Assembly (NCBI RefSeq): GCF_001442615.1
Contig: NZ_LMXN01000004.1
Coordinates: 124,001 to 188,000, forward strand
Source: Algoriphagus resistens
GTDB taxonomy: Bacteria > Bacteroidota > Bacteroidia > Cytophagales > Cyclobacteriaceae
Length of the DNA: 64,000 nucleotides
Direction of reading: 5' to 3'
Shown in pieces: positions 9,371 through 20,182 of the stretch. A model generated the notes under the pieces. It did not search any database, was not told the DNA's origin, and saw only the letters and a list, made by a program, of their open reading frames with translations. The stretch's first letter is position 1. The number at the start of each line of letters is the position of its first letter. Position numbers and translations under genes: made by a program.

Positions 9371-10858
9371 TTACTGTCTGTTAAATTTCAGGTAGTCCTT
9401 GTTTCTGATACTGTCATTCTTGTCATACAAATAGTCCCATTGGGCCATGTACTCATCAGCTGGCAAAAATTGGTCATTTGTTTTCTTAAGTTTGGATTTG
9501 AGAATTTTCTCTAGTGAATTTTGAAGATTTGTGTATTGCGGGTCGTCAACCAAGTTGTTTTGTTGATAGGGATCCATTTGGTTATCATACAATAACCATG
9601 GCCCAAGTAAGTCCTTCACATAGGTATACCGTTCAGTTCTTACCCCCCTATATTCTCTTCCGCCGTTCTGAAACTGCCATTCATGAAAAGGTACGGGAAG
9701 CATGATCAAAGCTCCGTCATTTTTGATGTCTTCGCCTTTGATAAGAGAAACCGAATAATCATCTCCCTCAATACTTTTGGGAACATTTATGTCACTAAGT
9801 CCGAGCAATGTAGGCAGTATATCAGGGGTATTGATCGGGCCTTGAATTGTCCTTGGCTTGGTAATCTTTTTAGGATATCTAATCAACATAGGAACCTTAA
9901 TGGATTCATCCCAAGGTCTTTGTTTTCTCAGTACACCTTTGGAAAACAACATATCCCCATGCTCAGAGGTAAAAACGATGATGGTATTTTCTGACAAGCC
10001 TTCTTTCTCAACCGCTTCCAAAAGGTCTCCCATCGCCTTATCTAATGCTGTAATGTGGGCATAATAATCTGCAATCACCTGCCTGGCACTATCCCGTAGA
10101 TGCTCCGGTACATTTGGTCTGAGTGTGATTTGGTCCGGATCATAGCGCTGCCTATATTCCTCAGGTGCAGTATGGTAGGGATTGTGTGGTGGTCCCCATG
10201 ACATCATCAGCAAAAATGGACTGTCCTTATTTTTATGAATATAACTTATTGCACTGTCGGTCTGAGAGAATGCGTCATATCCTTCCCAAAATTGCTTTTG
10301 ATCATTCTCATCGAAATAAAATGAATTATTATAATCATGGGTGACCTCCCGGACTTTCCAATAATCAAATCCCTGTCTTCGTTCTTTTGGCACTGGCTTA
10401 TCCCTCGCACTAAACGCATCCTCCCCTCTTTTGTGTCCATTTAGATGCCACTTGCCAATATAGCCGGTTTGATACCCCTGCTCTTTATAGATTTCTGCAA
10501 ATGTGACTGCCTCAGAAGGAAGTGGCTTATCATTATAAAAAACACCGTTGGTCAAAGGATACTGACCTGTCAAAAAACTAGCTCTCCATGGAGCACAAAC
10601 TGCCATAACAGTGACAGCATTTTCAAAGACAAGGCTCTCTTTAGCCAGCCGGTCCAGGTTTGGGGTTATCACATCAGTATTCCCAGCATATCCTATTGCA
10701 TCTGCCCTCCATTGATCTGCAAGTACAAAAATCACATTGGGTCGCCTTGTTTTTTCTGCCTCCATTTCTGGATTAACTGACCGGAATCCAAACAACAGGG
10801 ATAACACAACAATTAATACCATCAGGAATCTATAGTTTATTTTATTTAAAAACGACAT
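9371..10858 (-). CDS. Sulfatase (formylglycine-dependent, S1 family)
   Basis: This 495-residue S1 sulfatase has a signal-anchor N-terminus (MSFLNKINYRFLMVLIVVLS). Metal-binding residues sit in VIFVLADQWRADAIGYAG (Asp 48). The sulfatase signature is CAPWR, with Cys 88 the residue converted to formylglycine, followed by the usual ASFLTGQYP. Further landmarks are GYIGKWHL, WGPPHNPYH and VFTSEHGDML. The length is normal for a periplasmic arylsulfatase or glycan sulfatase. It is the last gene of the locus, 29 bp after another sulfatase. The exact substrate cannot be read from sequence. No maturase gene (anSME or FGE) is in the window, so maturation must come from elsewhere. Confidence 0.92.
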   Translation of the reverse strand: MSFLNKINYRFLMVLIVVLSLLFGFRSVNPEMEAEKTRRPNVIFVLADQWRADAIGYAGNTDVITPNLDRLAKESLVFENAVTVMAVCAPWRASFLTGQYPLTNGVFYNDKPLPSEAVTFAEIYKEQGYQTGYIGKWHLNGHKRGEDAFSARDKPVPKERRQGFDYWKVREVTHDYNNSFYFDENDQKQFWEGYDAFSQTDSAISYIHKNKDSPFLLMMSWGPPHNPYHTAPEEYRQRYDPDQITLRPNVPEHLRDSARQVIADYYAHITALDKAMGDLLEAVEKEGLSENTIIVFTSEHGDMLFSKGVLRKQRPWDESIKVPMLIRYPKKITKPRTIQGPINTPDILPTLLGLSDINVPKSIEGDDYSVSLIKGEDIKNDGALIMLPVPFHEWQFQNGGREYRGVRTERYTYVKDLLGPWLLYDNQMDPYQQNNLVDDPQYTNLQNSLEKILKSKLKKTNDQFLPADEYMAQWDYLYDKNDSIRNKDYLKFNRQ

Positions 10859-10887
10859 GTTTTAATTCAGTTAGGATAAAATGAATT

Positions 10888-12324
10888 TCAATTCAGCTTT
10901 TTGGTTTCCAGGTCCTTTGCCATTGATTCAAATCTATCTCTCATCTCAACCAATTTTTTGGCATGGCTTTGATCCTTGCCAAGGTTGTTAGTTTCAAGAG
11001 GATCACTGACCAAGTCATATAGTTCTTCATGCCCCGGATCATTTCTATATCTAAAATATTTCCACTCATTAGTACGAATCCCTTCACTTGGAGGAATAAT
11101 ATCCACTTCCCAGAGATGTTCTGTAATGAATGATTTCCTGTCAAAGACAGGATTCTCGCCATTTACAAAAGGAGCTAATGTTCTACCCTGCCATTCTAAT
11201 GGCACTTCAATTCCAGCAAAGTCAAAAATGGTGGGCGCCACATCAATATTCAGTGCAATGTCCTCGATGTCCCTATGGCCTGGATTCCTTGGGTCGTAGA
11301 TTATAAGCGGCACACGGATGGAATTCTCGTACATCAACCATTTTCCGGCTAATTGTCTTTCTCCCAGAAAGTATCCATTATCTCCCATAAGAATAATAAT
11401 GGTGTTGTCGGCTATTCCGGATTTTTCCAATGCCTTTCTAATCCTGGAAATCTCAAGGTCTATGCCCCCTATCATTCTATAGTACCCCTTCACACTATGC
11501 TGGTATTTATCAGGTGTGTCATACCTCCATTTCCATCTAGTCCTGTTTTCTCCGTCTCTGACATAGTTAGGCTGGGCTTCAAAATAGTGTAAATCACTAA
11601 GCAAAGGAGGGGCAATCGTTATATTATCATAGAGTGCATTCATTTCGTTTTGCCAGAAATATTGGTCGGCAGCGGGATCATGAGCATGAGGTGCGCTAAA
11701 GCTTAAGGAAAGGCAAAAAGGCAGATCCTTGGGTGCATTTTCAATGAAATCAATTCCCTTCTGTCCAGTGTATCTCGTCAAATGGACGGTATCAGCACCC
11801 AGGGTTTTATAATAATACCCCCTTCTATCCGGATACTTACCGTTCCGGTCATACACTTCGACCTTGTCAAACAAATCAGAGACTTTGTCATATTGCACTC
11901 CAAACTTGCCGAAGAAACCTGTATAATAACCAGATTCTTTCATCAGGCTGGGATAGGAATTAGCGATATAAGGCTGCTTGATCTGTCCTTGTCCGAACGT
12001 ATATCCATGGGTTCTTTCATACATTCCGGTCAATATACTGGCACGGCTTGCAGCACAAATTGGAGTAGTTACGAATGCATTTTTAAAATAAATCCCCTCG
12101 CTCGCCAATTTATCCATCTCCGGTGTCTGGATAATTTTATTTCCTGCATATCCCAAGGCATCCCAGCGCTGATCATCTGTCAATATAAAAATGATGTTGG
12201 GCTTCTTACTTTGTGCTTTCAGTTTATAGGAAATTGAAAATACTAAGATTAACAATAACCCAACTTGCCTGGCTAACCGGAAAAACCTGCTTATTCTGTT
12301 AATTAAATCCAACGAAAAATCCAT
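10888..12324 (-). CDS. Sulfatase (formylglycine-dependent, S1 family)
   Basis: This 478-residue sulfatase has an exported N-terminus. Metal ligands are in [20 protein letters not shown] (Asp 50 and 51). The active-site signature is CAASR (Cys 90), a C-x-A-x-R variant of the usual C-x-P-x-R that is still accepted by formylglycine-generating systems. Other landmarks are GFFGKFGV (an unusual Phe where many relatives have GKWH), [10 protein letters not shown] and [12 protein letters not shown]. Its ATG lies one base after the SusD stop, so translation is likely coupled to SusD. This ties the enzyme to the substrate imported by the SusCD pair. Confidence 0.92.
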   Translation of the reverse strand: MDFSLDLINRISRFFRLARQVGLLLILVFSISYKLKAQSKKPNIIFILTDDQRWDALGYAGNKIIQTPEMDKLASEGIYFKNAFVTTPICAASRASILTGMYERTHGYTFGQGQIKQPYIANSYPSLMKESGYYTGFFGKFGVQYDKVSDLFDKVEVYDRNGKYPDRRGYYYKTLGADTVHLTRYTGQKGIDFIENAPKDLPFCLSLSFSAPHAHDPAADQYFWQNEMNALYDNITIAPPLLSDLHYFEAQPNYVRDGENRTRWKWRYDTPDKYQHSVKGYYRMIGGIDLEISRIRKALEKSGIADNTIIILMGDNGYFLGERQLAGKWLMYENSIRVPLIIYDPRNPGHRDIEDIALNIDVAPTIFDFAGIEVPLEWQGRTLAPFVNGENPVFDRKSFITEHLWEVDIIPPSEGIRTNEWKYFRYRNDPGHEELYDLVSDPLETNNLGKDQSHAKKLVEMRDRFESMAKDLETKKLN

Positions 12325-12325
12325 A

Positions 12326-13804
12326 TTAATATCCCGGGTTTTGTTCTAGGTTATTAATGAGTATTTGTTCTGCAGGAAGTGGCGCCAATAATTTATGCGC
12401 ATCTATCTCGTAGGCTCCATTGTAAAGAAATTCCTTTTGGCCTAGTTCCCGTTGACCATGAGTGGTCATCACCTCTGTGGCTTTATCCGTCCGCTTTAAA
12501 TCATACCACCGTTGGTTTTCAAAGCAAAACTCAACCTGACGCTCCTTTGCAATCAAATCTTCTAATCTGGTTTTATCATACCCAGTCAAAGGCGCTGTTA
12601 AGCCTGCCCTTTCCCTTACTTGCTGCACATATGTGATGGCCTCACCAGTTCTTCCAAGCTCATTCAAGACTTCAGCATACATCAGCAAAACATCAGAATA
12701 TCTTAAAACCGGAAAATTGTCACCTGTCCTGTCATCAGGAGCGGAAATAGGGGGTTTGAATTTTCCGGTATAGGGTATATCCCTAACCACTCCATCCCAA
12801 TCCGGCCCATTCCAAAACTTAATCGAAACCTCTTTTCTTTTATCTCCTTCTTCAAACGCATCCAATAAATCTTGTGTAGGTTGATTCCATCCTGCGGAAA
12901 TAATATTTATGTTTGGCCGCATAGTAATATTCCCCTCAGAAGTCCAAGGAGCAAACATAAATATGAACCTATTCGACAGCTCTCTGCTGTTTTCAGAATA
13001 TTGTACACTGAATATTGTCTCATTATAATCCTTGTTACTGGGATCAAATAAGTCTGCGTAATCTGATAAGAGGAAATACTGGTTTGAATCAATCACAGTT
13101 TTTAAGGAAACCTCTGCGTTTCCATACTCCTTAAGAGTTAAATAAACCTTACCCAGCAATGCATAAGAAGCATATAGATTTGCCCTCCCATTTTCTTCCA
13201 GTTCAGTAGCCATAGAAAACTGTTCAATCGCTGATTTTAGGTCATTGATGATGCTAGCATAAATTTCCCCCTCTGCTGATCTTGTTATTTGCAGCGCATC
13301 TTGGGCACTGATTGGGTTCAAAACCAACGGAACACCCCCAAACTGCCTAACCAAATTGAAATAGTAAAGCGCCCTTAAGAATAAGGCTTCCCCTGAAGAT
13401 CTGCTTTTATATCCAGGATCTGACCACTCTACTTCCGGCCTGTCTATTTCGAGTAAAAGCTTGTTACATCGGTTGATTCCATTATAGGAAAGATTCCAGA
13501 AATCCGCATAGGCTCTATTATCTGCCGTAATAATAAACTGATCGATAATACCCCGTACAGCCTCTCCTGTTTTTATGTTGTATTGAAAACTGGTGTTGTC
13601 GGATATTAATTCGGAAAGAACCCAATGCGTGTTTTTTTCATATTCTCTTAAAGGAATATAGCACCCATTTGCTAAGAGAATGAACTCTTCCTGAGATTGG
13701 TAGAAATTTCCTTCACTAAGCGTAGTTTTAGGATAGATTTCAAGAAAATCATGTGAACAGGAGCAAATAATAAATAACAACAGTATATATAGTAACTTTT
13801 TCAT
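12326..13804 (-). CDS. SusD/RagB-family surface glycan-binding lipoprotein
   Basis: This 492-residue lipoprotein has a short signal peptide ending in IICSCS, followed by the family opening [17 protein letters not shown]. The TPR-containing body has [19 protein letters not shown] (typical of SusD), then [21 protein letters not shown] and the C-terminal [17 protein letters not shown]. It binds substrate over the SusC channel at the outer membrane surface. It lies 47 bp downstream of SusC and one base upstream of a sulfatase, in one operon. Confidence 0.95.
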   Translation of the reverse strand: MKKLLYILLLFIICSCSHDFLEIYPKTTLSEGNFYQSQEEFILLANGCYIPLREYEKNTHWVLSELISDNTSFQYNIKTGEAVRGIIDQFIITADNRAYADFWNLSYNGINRCNKLLLEIDRPEVEWSDPGYKSRSSGEALFLRALYYFNLVRQFGGVPLVLNPISAQDALQITRSAEGEIYASIINDLKSAIEQFSMATELEENGRANLYASYALLGKVYLTLKEYGNAEVSLKTVIDSNQYFLLSDYADLFDPSNKDYNETIFSVQYSENSRELSNRFIFMFAPWTSEGNITMRPNINIISAGWNQPTQDLLDAFEEGDKRKEVSIKFWNGPDWDGVVRDIPYTGKFKPPISAPDDRTGDNFPVLRYSDVLLMYAEVLNELGRTGEAITYVQQVRERAGLTAPLTGYDKTRLEDLIAKERQVEFCFENQRWYDLKRTDKATEVMTTHGQRELGQKEFLYNGAYEIDAHKLLAPLPAEQILINNLEQNPGY

Positions 13805-13851
13805 AATAAGGTTATTTTCTTAAGAAGAAATTATGAGTGAAGTCTTCCTTG

Positions 13852-16800
13852 TCAAAAAGAAAGATTAATGCCCATGGAAATTGTTCTGGAGATTGGATAT
13901 GAAGTCATATCGAAACCAGGCACCAAGGTATTATTTTGGTTTGCTGCCTGACCTTCGGGATTTGCCCCCTTATAGTTGGTAAACATGGCAAGATTTTGAA
14001 CCGTTAAATAAAGCCTTGAACTTTTTATAACCTTAAGTTTATCTGCCAAATTCTGGGGTAGCGTATAACCTAGTGTCAAGTTGGCAATACGAAGGTATGA
14101 GGCATCTTCGACCCACAAGGTTGACACCCTATGCCCCCAACTTGGTTTAAGTTTCGGAACCCCTGAGTGAATACCATCTCCCGGGTTTTCAGTACTTCTC
14201 CATCTATTTTCCCAATCCTTATCTACATTGAAAAAACCCTGGAGATTGTCAGTAGTTTGTCTTAATCCATTCATTACCTGTCCTCCCTTCTGGCCATTGA
14301 TAATCATTCCCAAGTCAAAATTCTTATAGGAAAAATTGTTCGTCAAACCGAAAATAAAATCAGGGTGAGGGTTACCGATAATTGTATAGTCCAAAACGTC
14401 GTTGATGAAGCCATCCCCATTAATGTCCTTATATTTGACGTTCCCTTCGTAAACTTGGGGGGAGTTAATCACTCCCGGCTGACTGAGATATTCTGCGGTG
14501 TATATCCCTTCGAGAACGAAGCCAAAGAATTGTCCAATTGGCTTCCCTACTACAGAGACATGGGTAGGATTGCCATCATTGTTGCCGGCTAAGATTCTGA
14601 CTGTATTATCATTCAATGACAGCACTTCATTTCGATTGAAGGCTATATTTCCGCTTACGCTCCAGTTTAACTCTCCTTCGATTGGAGAGCCTCCCAAAGC
14701 AATCTCCAATCCCATATTCTGTACACTTCCCTGATTAATTGTCTGGGTATTAAACCCTGTAATGGCAGGGATTACATCTTCTAGAAGCATGTTGTCACTT
14801 CTTCTTCTAAAAAAGTCAACCATCAAAAAAGCCCGACTATTGAAAAATCCGAAATCCAGTCCTACGTCAATTTGATTGGATTCTTCCCATGTTAATGTTG
14901 GATTGGAGATACCTACACTTGAAGCAGTTACCTGAGTATTTCCAAATACATAGGACCCGGCGCTGATATTTGCTAAATGTGCATAATTTCCGATGTTGTT
15001 GTTCCCGCTTTTCCCATAACTAGTCCTAAGTTTCAGTTCATTAATCCAACTTATATTCTGGAAAAAATTCTCTTCTGAAATTCTCCAGGCTGCGGCAATT
15101 GAAGGGAATAAGGCGAAGCGGTTATCACTGCCAAATCTTGAGGATCCATCTGATCTGAATGTGGCTGTAAACAAATACCTTTCCTTAAAGGAATAATTTA
15201 GTCTGCCCAGGTAAGAGATCATGCTCCACTCATTCACTCCTTCCCCCCATGAATCAATGGTTTGAGCTGCATTGATGGTAGTTATAAGATCGTTGGGATA
15301 TGGACTTGCACTAAGATTTAGATTATTGGAGTTATATCTTTGAACAGTATAACCCAGTAGGGCATTGAAGCTATGATCATTAAAGGCTAAATCATAATTA
15401 ATAGTATTTTCTACCAACCAGTTGAAGCTATTAAATCGATTATTTGTGGAATTTCCAGTACCTTTTGTAGGTGGGCGGTTTGATCCGCCTACCGTACTTG
15501 GTATGTATTGGAAGTATTTGGATGCTTCCAAAATAGTATTTAAAGATGACCTCAGTCTAAGGTTTGGAAGAATACTCCACTCTAAATATGCCAGACCTAA
15601 ATTCTGAAAGGATTTTTGTTCTGTGGTCATTTCCTGAAGTACAAACAGCGGGTTGGCAAAACTCCAGGCGGAATGATACTTACTCTGAGGGGCAACTATA
15701 TAAGGTTTTAGATTTCCATTCTCGTCGTAAGGTGTTGAGATGGGATTAGCCCAGATACTAACACCCAATACATCTTCCCTGTTAAGATTTGTATTAGCTC
15801 GATTCTGACTAATATATGTGGGTTGAATTGAAACCCCTAACTTAATAGCATCAGTAAGGTTCGTCTCAATTCCTAGTTTACTGCTAAAACGCTCAATGCC
15901 GGTTTCTTTCAAAACCCCTTGCTGATTGAAATAGCCTAAACTGAAATTGATCCTTGAATCATCTGATCCTTTTTGAAGATTAAAATTATAATCCTGGATC
16001 GGTGCATCTCTTAAAATCAGGTCATACCAATCTGTCCCTTCTCCAGTGAGAGCATCCAAATCTCTATATTCTTCAGGATAGTCTTCCAACGACGCTTCCC
16101 TTTGCTCTCTTAGATCTACTTCGAGATCTATCCTATCTCTTTGAAATTGGGCAAACTCCCGTTGATTCAACATATTGGGCCTGCCCTTTTCAGGAACTTG
16201 TTGAACTCCTGTCATCGCAGAAAAAGTAATGTTGGTTTGATTATATGATCCTTTTTTGGTGGTGATCATTATTACTCCATTTGCACCACGTGACCCATAA
16301 ATTGCCGTCGAAGACGCATCCTTTAGTATGGTAATTGATTCGATATTATTCGGATCAATAAACATTAATGGGTTCAATGATTGGTTCATACCTGCTGAAT
16401 AAGGCATTCCGTCTACCACATATAAAGGCTCATTTCCTGCACCCAGCGAACCACTACCTCTGATTTTTATTGAAGTACCAGCTCCAGGCGCCCCCGAAAC
16501 TTGTTGGATCTGAACGCCAGCTACCTGCCCAATCATTTTTTGGTCCACAGAAGATACCGGAAGGTCCTTTACGGACTTTTCATTCACAGTAGCAACTGAT
16601 CCCGTTACATCTTCTTTCCTTTGGGTACCATACCCTACCACAACTACCTCATCAAGAGCTTGCTCATCTTCCAGCATGGTTACATTAATTTCAGTTTGAT
16701 TTCCTACGGTTACTTTTTGTTGATTAAAACCTATGAAAGAAAATACCAAAACATCCTCTGCCACTGCTGAAATAGCATATTTCCCATCTATATCTGATAC

Positions 16801-17274
16801 AGTTCCTGAAGTCGATCCTTCTACAATTATAGTTACACCGGGCAGCGGATTGCCAAGATTATCCTTTACTGTTCCGGTTATATTGATTTGAGGATCAACA
16901 TTGCTTACAGTTTTCCTGGGAGCCAGTCGCATGGAAATATTTCTGTTGACCTGTTGAAAATTCAACCCTGTTTGTTTTCCTATTTCTTTAAGCAAGTCTT
17001 CTACAGAGATATTAGAATGACTCACCGATATTTTTCGTCTTAAATATTCCTCATTCTCATGAATAGTGAATTGAAATTCGGTCTGGTTTTCAATTTCATT
17101 TAGGATATTGAGCAGTTTTACTTTGCTAAAAGAAACACTTACAAAAACTTCATCGATTTTTTGGGCTTTAATTGTGTGGGCAAGCACCACATTCAAAACA
17201 AGCATCTGAAACAAAAAACCATATAGGGTATATTTTGTCATTTTCAGAATTAGCAGTATAGGTTTATTTATCAT
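13852..17274 (-). CDS. SusC/RagA-family TonB-linked outer-membrane transporter with N-terminal STN signalling domain
   Basis: This 1140-residue protein has a signal region (1-38), a secretin/TonB short N-terminal (STN) domain (about 45-120, VSFSKVKLLNILNEIE), a CarboxypepD_reg domain (INITGTVKDNLGNPLPGVTI), a TonB box region (DEVVVVGYGTQRKEDVTGSV), a plug with PLYVVDGMPYS and SSTAIYGSRGANGVIMITTK, and a long barrel. The STN domain is the part that signals to a FecR anti-sigma factor, which fits the FecR and sigma genes directly upstream. It forms the outer-membrane import complex with the downstream SusD. The substrate is unknown, but two sulfatases in the operon point to a sulfated molecule. 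Confidence 0.96.
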   Translation of the reverse strand: MINKPILLILKMTKYTLYGFLFQMLVLNVVLAHTIKAQKIDEVFVSVSFSKVKLLNILNEIENQTEFQFTIHENEEYLRRKISVSHSNISVEDLLKEIGKQTGLNFQQVNRNISMRLAPRKTVSNVDPQINITGTVKDNLGNPLPGVTIIVEGSTSGTVSDIDGKYAISAVAEDVLVFSFIGFNQQKVTVGNQTEINVTMLEDEQALDEVVVVGYGTQRKEDVTGSVATVNEKSVKDLPVSSVDQKMIGQVAGVQIQQVSGAPGAGTSIKIRGSGSLGAGNEPLYVVDGMPYSAGMNQSLNPLMFIDPNNIESITILKDASSTAIYGSRGANGVIMITTKKGSYNQTNITFSAMTGVQQVPEKGRPNMLNQREFAQFQRDRIDLEVDLREQREASLEDYPEEYRDLDALTGEGTDWYDLILRDAPIQDYNFNLQKGSDDSRINFSLGYFNQQGVLKETGIERFSSKLGIETNLTDAIKLGVSIQPTYISQNRANTNLNREDVLGVSIWANPISTPYDENGNLKPYIVAPQSKYHSAWSFANPLFVLQEMTTEQKSFQNLGLAYLEWSILPNLRLRSSLNTILEASKYFQYIPSTVGGSNRPPTKGTGNSTNNRFNSFNWLVENTINYDLAFNDHSFNALLGYTVQRYNSNNLNLSASPYPNDLITTINAAQTIDSWGEGVNEWSMISYLGRLNYSFKERYLFTATFRSDGSSRFGSDNRFALFPSIAAAWRISEENFFQNISWINELKLRTSYGKSGNNNIGNYAHLANISAGSYVFGNTQVTASSVGISNPTLTWEESNQIDVGLDFGFFNSRAFLMVDFFRRRSDNMLLEDVIPAITGFNTQTINQGSVQNMGLEIALGGSPIEGELNWSVSGNIAFNRNEVLSLNDNTVRILAGNNDGNPTHVSVVGKPIGQFFGFVLEGIYTAEYLSQPGVINSPQVYEGNVKYKDINGDGFINDVLDYTIIGNPHPDFIFGLTNNFSYKNFDLGMIINGQKGGQVMNGLRQTTDNLQGFFNVDKDWENRWRSTENPGDGIHSGVPKLKPSWGHRVSTLWVEDASYLRIANLTLGYTLPQNLADKLKVIKSSRLYLTVQNLAMFTNYKGANPEGQAANQNNTLVPGFDMTSYPISRTISMGINLSF

Positions 17275-17390
17275 AATTTTGGGTTATAGAGTACTGACAA
17301 GTATTTTATAGGGTTTAACTAAACTGTGTCCAAGCAATCAGTTAAACCTGGTCAGAATCAATGGGGCGCAATCCCATTGGTTCTGTTTTT

Positions 17391-18398
17391 TTAAAATGTG
17401 ATAGTCACAGTTGAACCATTTATCTCATAGGCAAACTTTTTAGAATATTGGAGATCTATTAATACATTTTCTAATGGCTGATTTTCATAGACTGTGGATA
17501 TTTTCCAGTTTGTCGGGACTCTTCCTTTCAAGGTAATATCCACCGCATACCATCTTTCTAGCCTAAGTGAAACTTCCTCTAGAGAGGCATGATTAAACAC
17601 CAACCTCCCTTCCTTCCATCCTATCACATCCTCATATTCAAATGGTTGGTTTAGAAATTCCTGTGTACTGGTATTGACAACCAGTTCAAAACCTGGACTT
17701 AGGATGGCTACTTCATCAGCTGTTTCAGCTTGGTTTATTCTGACTTTGCCTTCTACCAAGGATATGCGAATTTCATTGAGGTTGAAGGCATTCACATTAA
17801 AAGCAGTGCCTAATGCGATGGTTTCTATGTTATTGCTTTCTACTACAAATGGTTTTGTAGCATCCTTGGCTACTTCAAAAAATGCTTCTCCTTTAAGAAT
17901 AATCCTTCTTTCTGCCCCATCAAAACCATTTGAATATTTAATACTGGAGCTACTATTTAAAAAAGCTATTGAGCCATCAGGCAAATTAACTTTAGTTTTT
18001 TGACCAGGTGCATTTTCTCTTAAAATATATGTTCGGGCAATTGATAAAACATCTTCCTGCGCTGTCTGTCCAAAATCAGCCCTACTCAATAACCAAAAAA
18101 ATGAACAGGATAGAATCAAGATTGCTGCTGCATATCTAATCCATAAATACCTACGCCGGGCTTGCTTTGGCATTTCTTTCATTGCACTAGCCCAAATCTC
18201 ATTTGCCTTAGCGTCAACATTGACCAAAAGGGGCTCAGAATTATCCTCACTCCATGTTTTTTGAAGGTTTTCAATGAGTTTTAAATTTTCCTCACTTTGA
18301 GTAGCCCATTTTTTTAGGATAGCAAGTTCATCTTCAGTGGCAGTATTACTCAACCACTTAGCAAGAAGTTCATCCATCTGTTCTCGGTGTACATTCAC
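17391..18398 (-). CDS. FecR-family anti-sigma factor
   Basis: This 335-residue inner-membrane protein has a cytoplasmic N-terminal anti-sigma segment, one transmembrane helix (about 86-106), a periplasmic FecR domain (DGSIAFLNSSSSIKYSNGF, ILKGEAFFEVAKDATKPFVV) and a C-terminal DUF4974 domain (LRLERWYAVDITLKG). By the FecR/FecI paradigm it transmits the substrate-loaded state of the STN-domain SusC to the ECF sigma factor encoded just upstream. The gap to the sigma gene is 180 bp, so a separate promoter is possible. Confidence 0.94.
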   Translation of the reverse strand: MNVHREQMDELLAKWLSNTATEDELAILKKWATQSEENLKLIENLQKTWSEDNSEPLLVNVDAKANEIWASAMKEMPKQARRRYLWIRYAAAILILSCSFFWLLSRADFGQTAQEDVLSIARTYILRENAPGQKTKVNLPDGSIAFLNSSSSIKYSNGFDGAERRIILKGEAFFEVAKDATKPFVVESNNIETIALGTAFNVNAFNLNEIRISLVEGKVRINQAETADEVAILSPGFELVVNTSTQEFLNQPFEYEDVIGWKEGRLVFNHASLEEVSLRLERWYAVDITLKGRVPTNWKISTVYENQPLENVLIDLQYSKKFAYEINGSTVTITF

Positions 18399-18578
18399 AT
18401 CTTAATAGACAATTGAAATCGAAAAAGGGCGTAACGCGTTTTTAGATTTTATCAAAAAAAATAATAGGTAACTGGCTTGAGTCTCAAAATAACTCGCTGT
18501 ATTTCATTAAATACCCAGAATAAAATAGAAACTCCACATAAAAAAAACTCTTATTTACTCTGGGGTAAACTTAGGAAA

Positions 18579-19247
18579 TCAGAGCGTATTCCCGGATAAT
18601 CCAAAAAAATTACACGCACTTAGTATTATACCCCCCAAACTTCCCAACTTAGCAGAAATAGGAATAACCTTGGAATCCTCTCCTTGATTGGACAGGTAGA
18701 TTTGGATCTCAACTCTGATTTCTCTTACCGCCAATTCCAAGTGTTTTTTCACTGTTTTGTCCGCAATATCCAAAAGGTTCGCTGTTTCTTTTATACTTAA
18801 ACCATCGTCCTTGATCATTTTATAAACCAATCTTCGTTTTTGAGGTAATCGATCTACACACCCTGCTATTTTTCCACGCAATTCAGAAGTCAACAATTGT
18901 TCAAGAGGCTGAGTATATTCACCGGTTTTACAGTCCTGCATATCAAGAGGAGTAAACAAGCTATCTTTTCTTTTATTCTTTTTGAGTTGGTTCAGACATT
19001 GGTTTTTAACTGAATAGTAAAGATACCCCTCAAAATTTTCTATATCCTTGAGACTTTTATGGTTTTTAAGTAACCTGATAAATACATCGGAAACCATATC
19101 CTCGGCCTCTCCATAATGTGGCAAAAAACAGGTCGCAAATGAGACTAATTTAGAATGGTACCTCTTGAAAAGTTCTGAGAAAGCAGCTTTGTCGGAATTG
19201 ACCGAAATTCTATTAAGAAGAATTTTATTAGTCTCTGAAGAGGTCAT
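18579..19247 (-). CDS. ECF-type RNA polymerase sigma factor (SusCD-linked)
   Basis: This 222-residue ECF sigma factor has region 2 at about 18-90 (FSELFKRYHSKLV, EDMVSDVFIRLLKN, GYLYYSVKNQCLNQLKK) and region 4 at about 128-190 (RLPQKRRLVYKMIKDDGLSIKE-type helix-turn-helix). After region 4 it has about 35 extra residues ending in a hydrophobic stretch (LGGIILSACNFFGL), longer than most family members. It is the first gene of the sigma/FecR/SusC/SusD/sulfatase block and probably activates the SusC promoter after release by FecR. The only direct evidence for this role is gene order. Confidence 0.92.
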   Translation of the reverse strand: MTSSETNKILLNRISVNSDKAAFSELFKRYHSKLVSFATCFLPHYGEAEDMVSDVFIRLLKNHKSLKDIENFEGYLYYSVKNQCLNQLKKNKRKDSLFTPLDMQDCKTGEYTQPLEQLLTSELRGKIAGCVDRLPQKRRLVYKMIKDDGLSIKETANLLDIADKTVKKHLELAVREIRVEIQIYLSNQGEDSKVIPISAKLGSLGGIILSACNFFGLSGNTL

Positions 19248-19768
19248 GGGTTTCCTATTAAATTTTCATCAGGATTAAAATAGGCTTCCCTTCATCTTGG
19301 CCATAGTAAGAATGATCGTCATAATTTAATTGACCTCAATCAGGTAAGAAAAGGAAAATTATAGGTGGAGAGAGAGAGTTAATTTTGGATTATTTAATGC
19401 TATTTCTATCCTGTACTGTAGGGTTCCCCAATAAAACCATTCAGGTGCAGATCCTAATAATGGATAGATTAATTCATTCGTACTGAGTACTTGGTGGCCG
19501 TTGGTCAGCGAATATCTTCCTGAAGAGTGAGGGGAAGTGGTTGCTCTTACTGATAACTTTCAAAAACTAAAAGACATGTGCAAGAAGGCGGATTTTGGAT
19601 AAAAACAACACGTATTTGGTTGATTTTAAGGGAAATAGCAGAAAAACAAAGTGTATTTATGGGTTATATGACAATTATTGAAAAACTAGCGAATGAAATG
19701 GATCCCCATTTTCGACAGAAGTACTAGCTTCACTAAAGGGTTTGAATTAAAACAATCGCTATTCTCCT
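19248..19768. other. Gap without a recognisable gene
   Basis: About 520 bp upstream of the sigma gene. A plus-strand frame near 19550-19727 reads 44 codons (containing REIAEKQSVFMGYMTIIEKL) to a TAG but lacks a start and is not recognised. The sequence looks like decayed coding DNA; no promoter match was found for the sigma gene. Confidence 0.3.
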
Positions 19769-20182
19769 TCACCAGGAACCTTTGCGATAGGCAGAGTAGA
19801 TGGAAATATAACTTTCCCTGAGTCCCCGGTTGAAAAACCTATAATAAACCACATCGGCACCTGCAGTACACTCAACCGGGAAATGGGTTCTCCTTAATAC
19901 CTCCCGCTTGACATCCTGATACTCAGGCAAAATCTGATGCTGCTCCAGAACCACGACCTTATCTTCCCGGAAAGTCTTCTGATGGATTTCATTTTCTGGA
20001 TCTAGCATGGGATACAGGTAGTCATACAGTGGTTGCTCCCACCTATCAGGCAGGGGTCTCTTGCCTATCATCCACTTATACAGTGATTTTCCACTTATCC
20101 CCAGTTCATCCTCGATCACTGATATGCGTAAAAAATGTCTGTGCATTACCAAAAATTGTCTGGCCAGTGAATCTGCGATCAT
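19769..20182 (-). CDS. Hypothetical protein with a helix-turn-helix-like N-terminus, possible phage relic
   Basis: This 137-residue protein has no signal peptide. Residues about 15-50 (ISVIEDELGISGKSLYKWMI, then GKRPLPDR) look like a helix-turn-helix segment of the kind found in small Bacteroidota phage or plasmid proteins where a short repressor-like fold is followed by a basic GKR/GRR segment. The C-terminal half (VVVLEQHQILPEYQDVKREV) is not recognised. It stands alone between two gaps. Whether it is expressed is uncertain. Confidence 0.45.
   Translation of the reverse strand: MIADSLARQFLVMHRHFLRISVIEDELGISGKSLYKWMIGKRPLPDRWEQPLYDYLYPMLDPENEIHQKTFREDKVVVLEQHQILPEYQDVKREVLRRTHFPVECTAGADVVYYRFFNRGLRESYISIYSAYRKGSW

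Noticed and set aside
19550..19727. 44-codon plus-strand frame with coiled-coil look
   Set aside because: No start codon context and no recognised family; kept only as a note in the gap entry.
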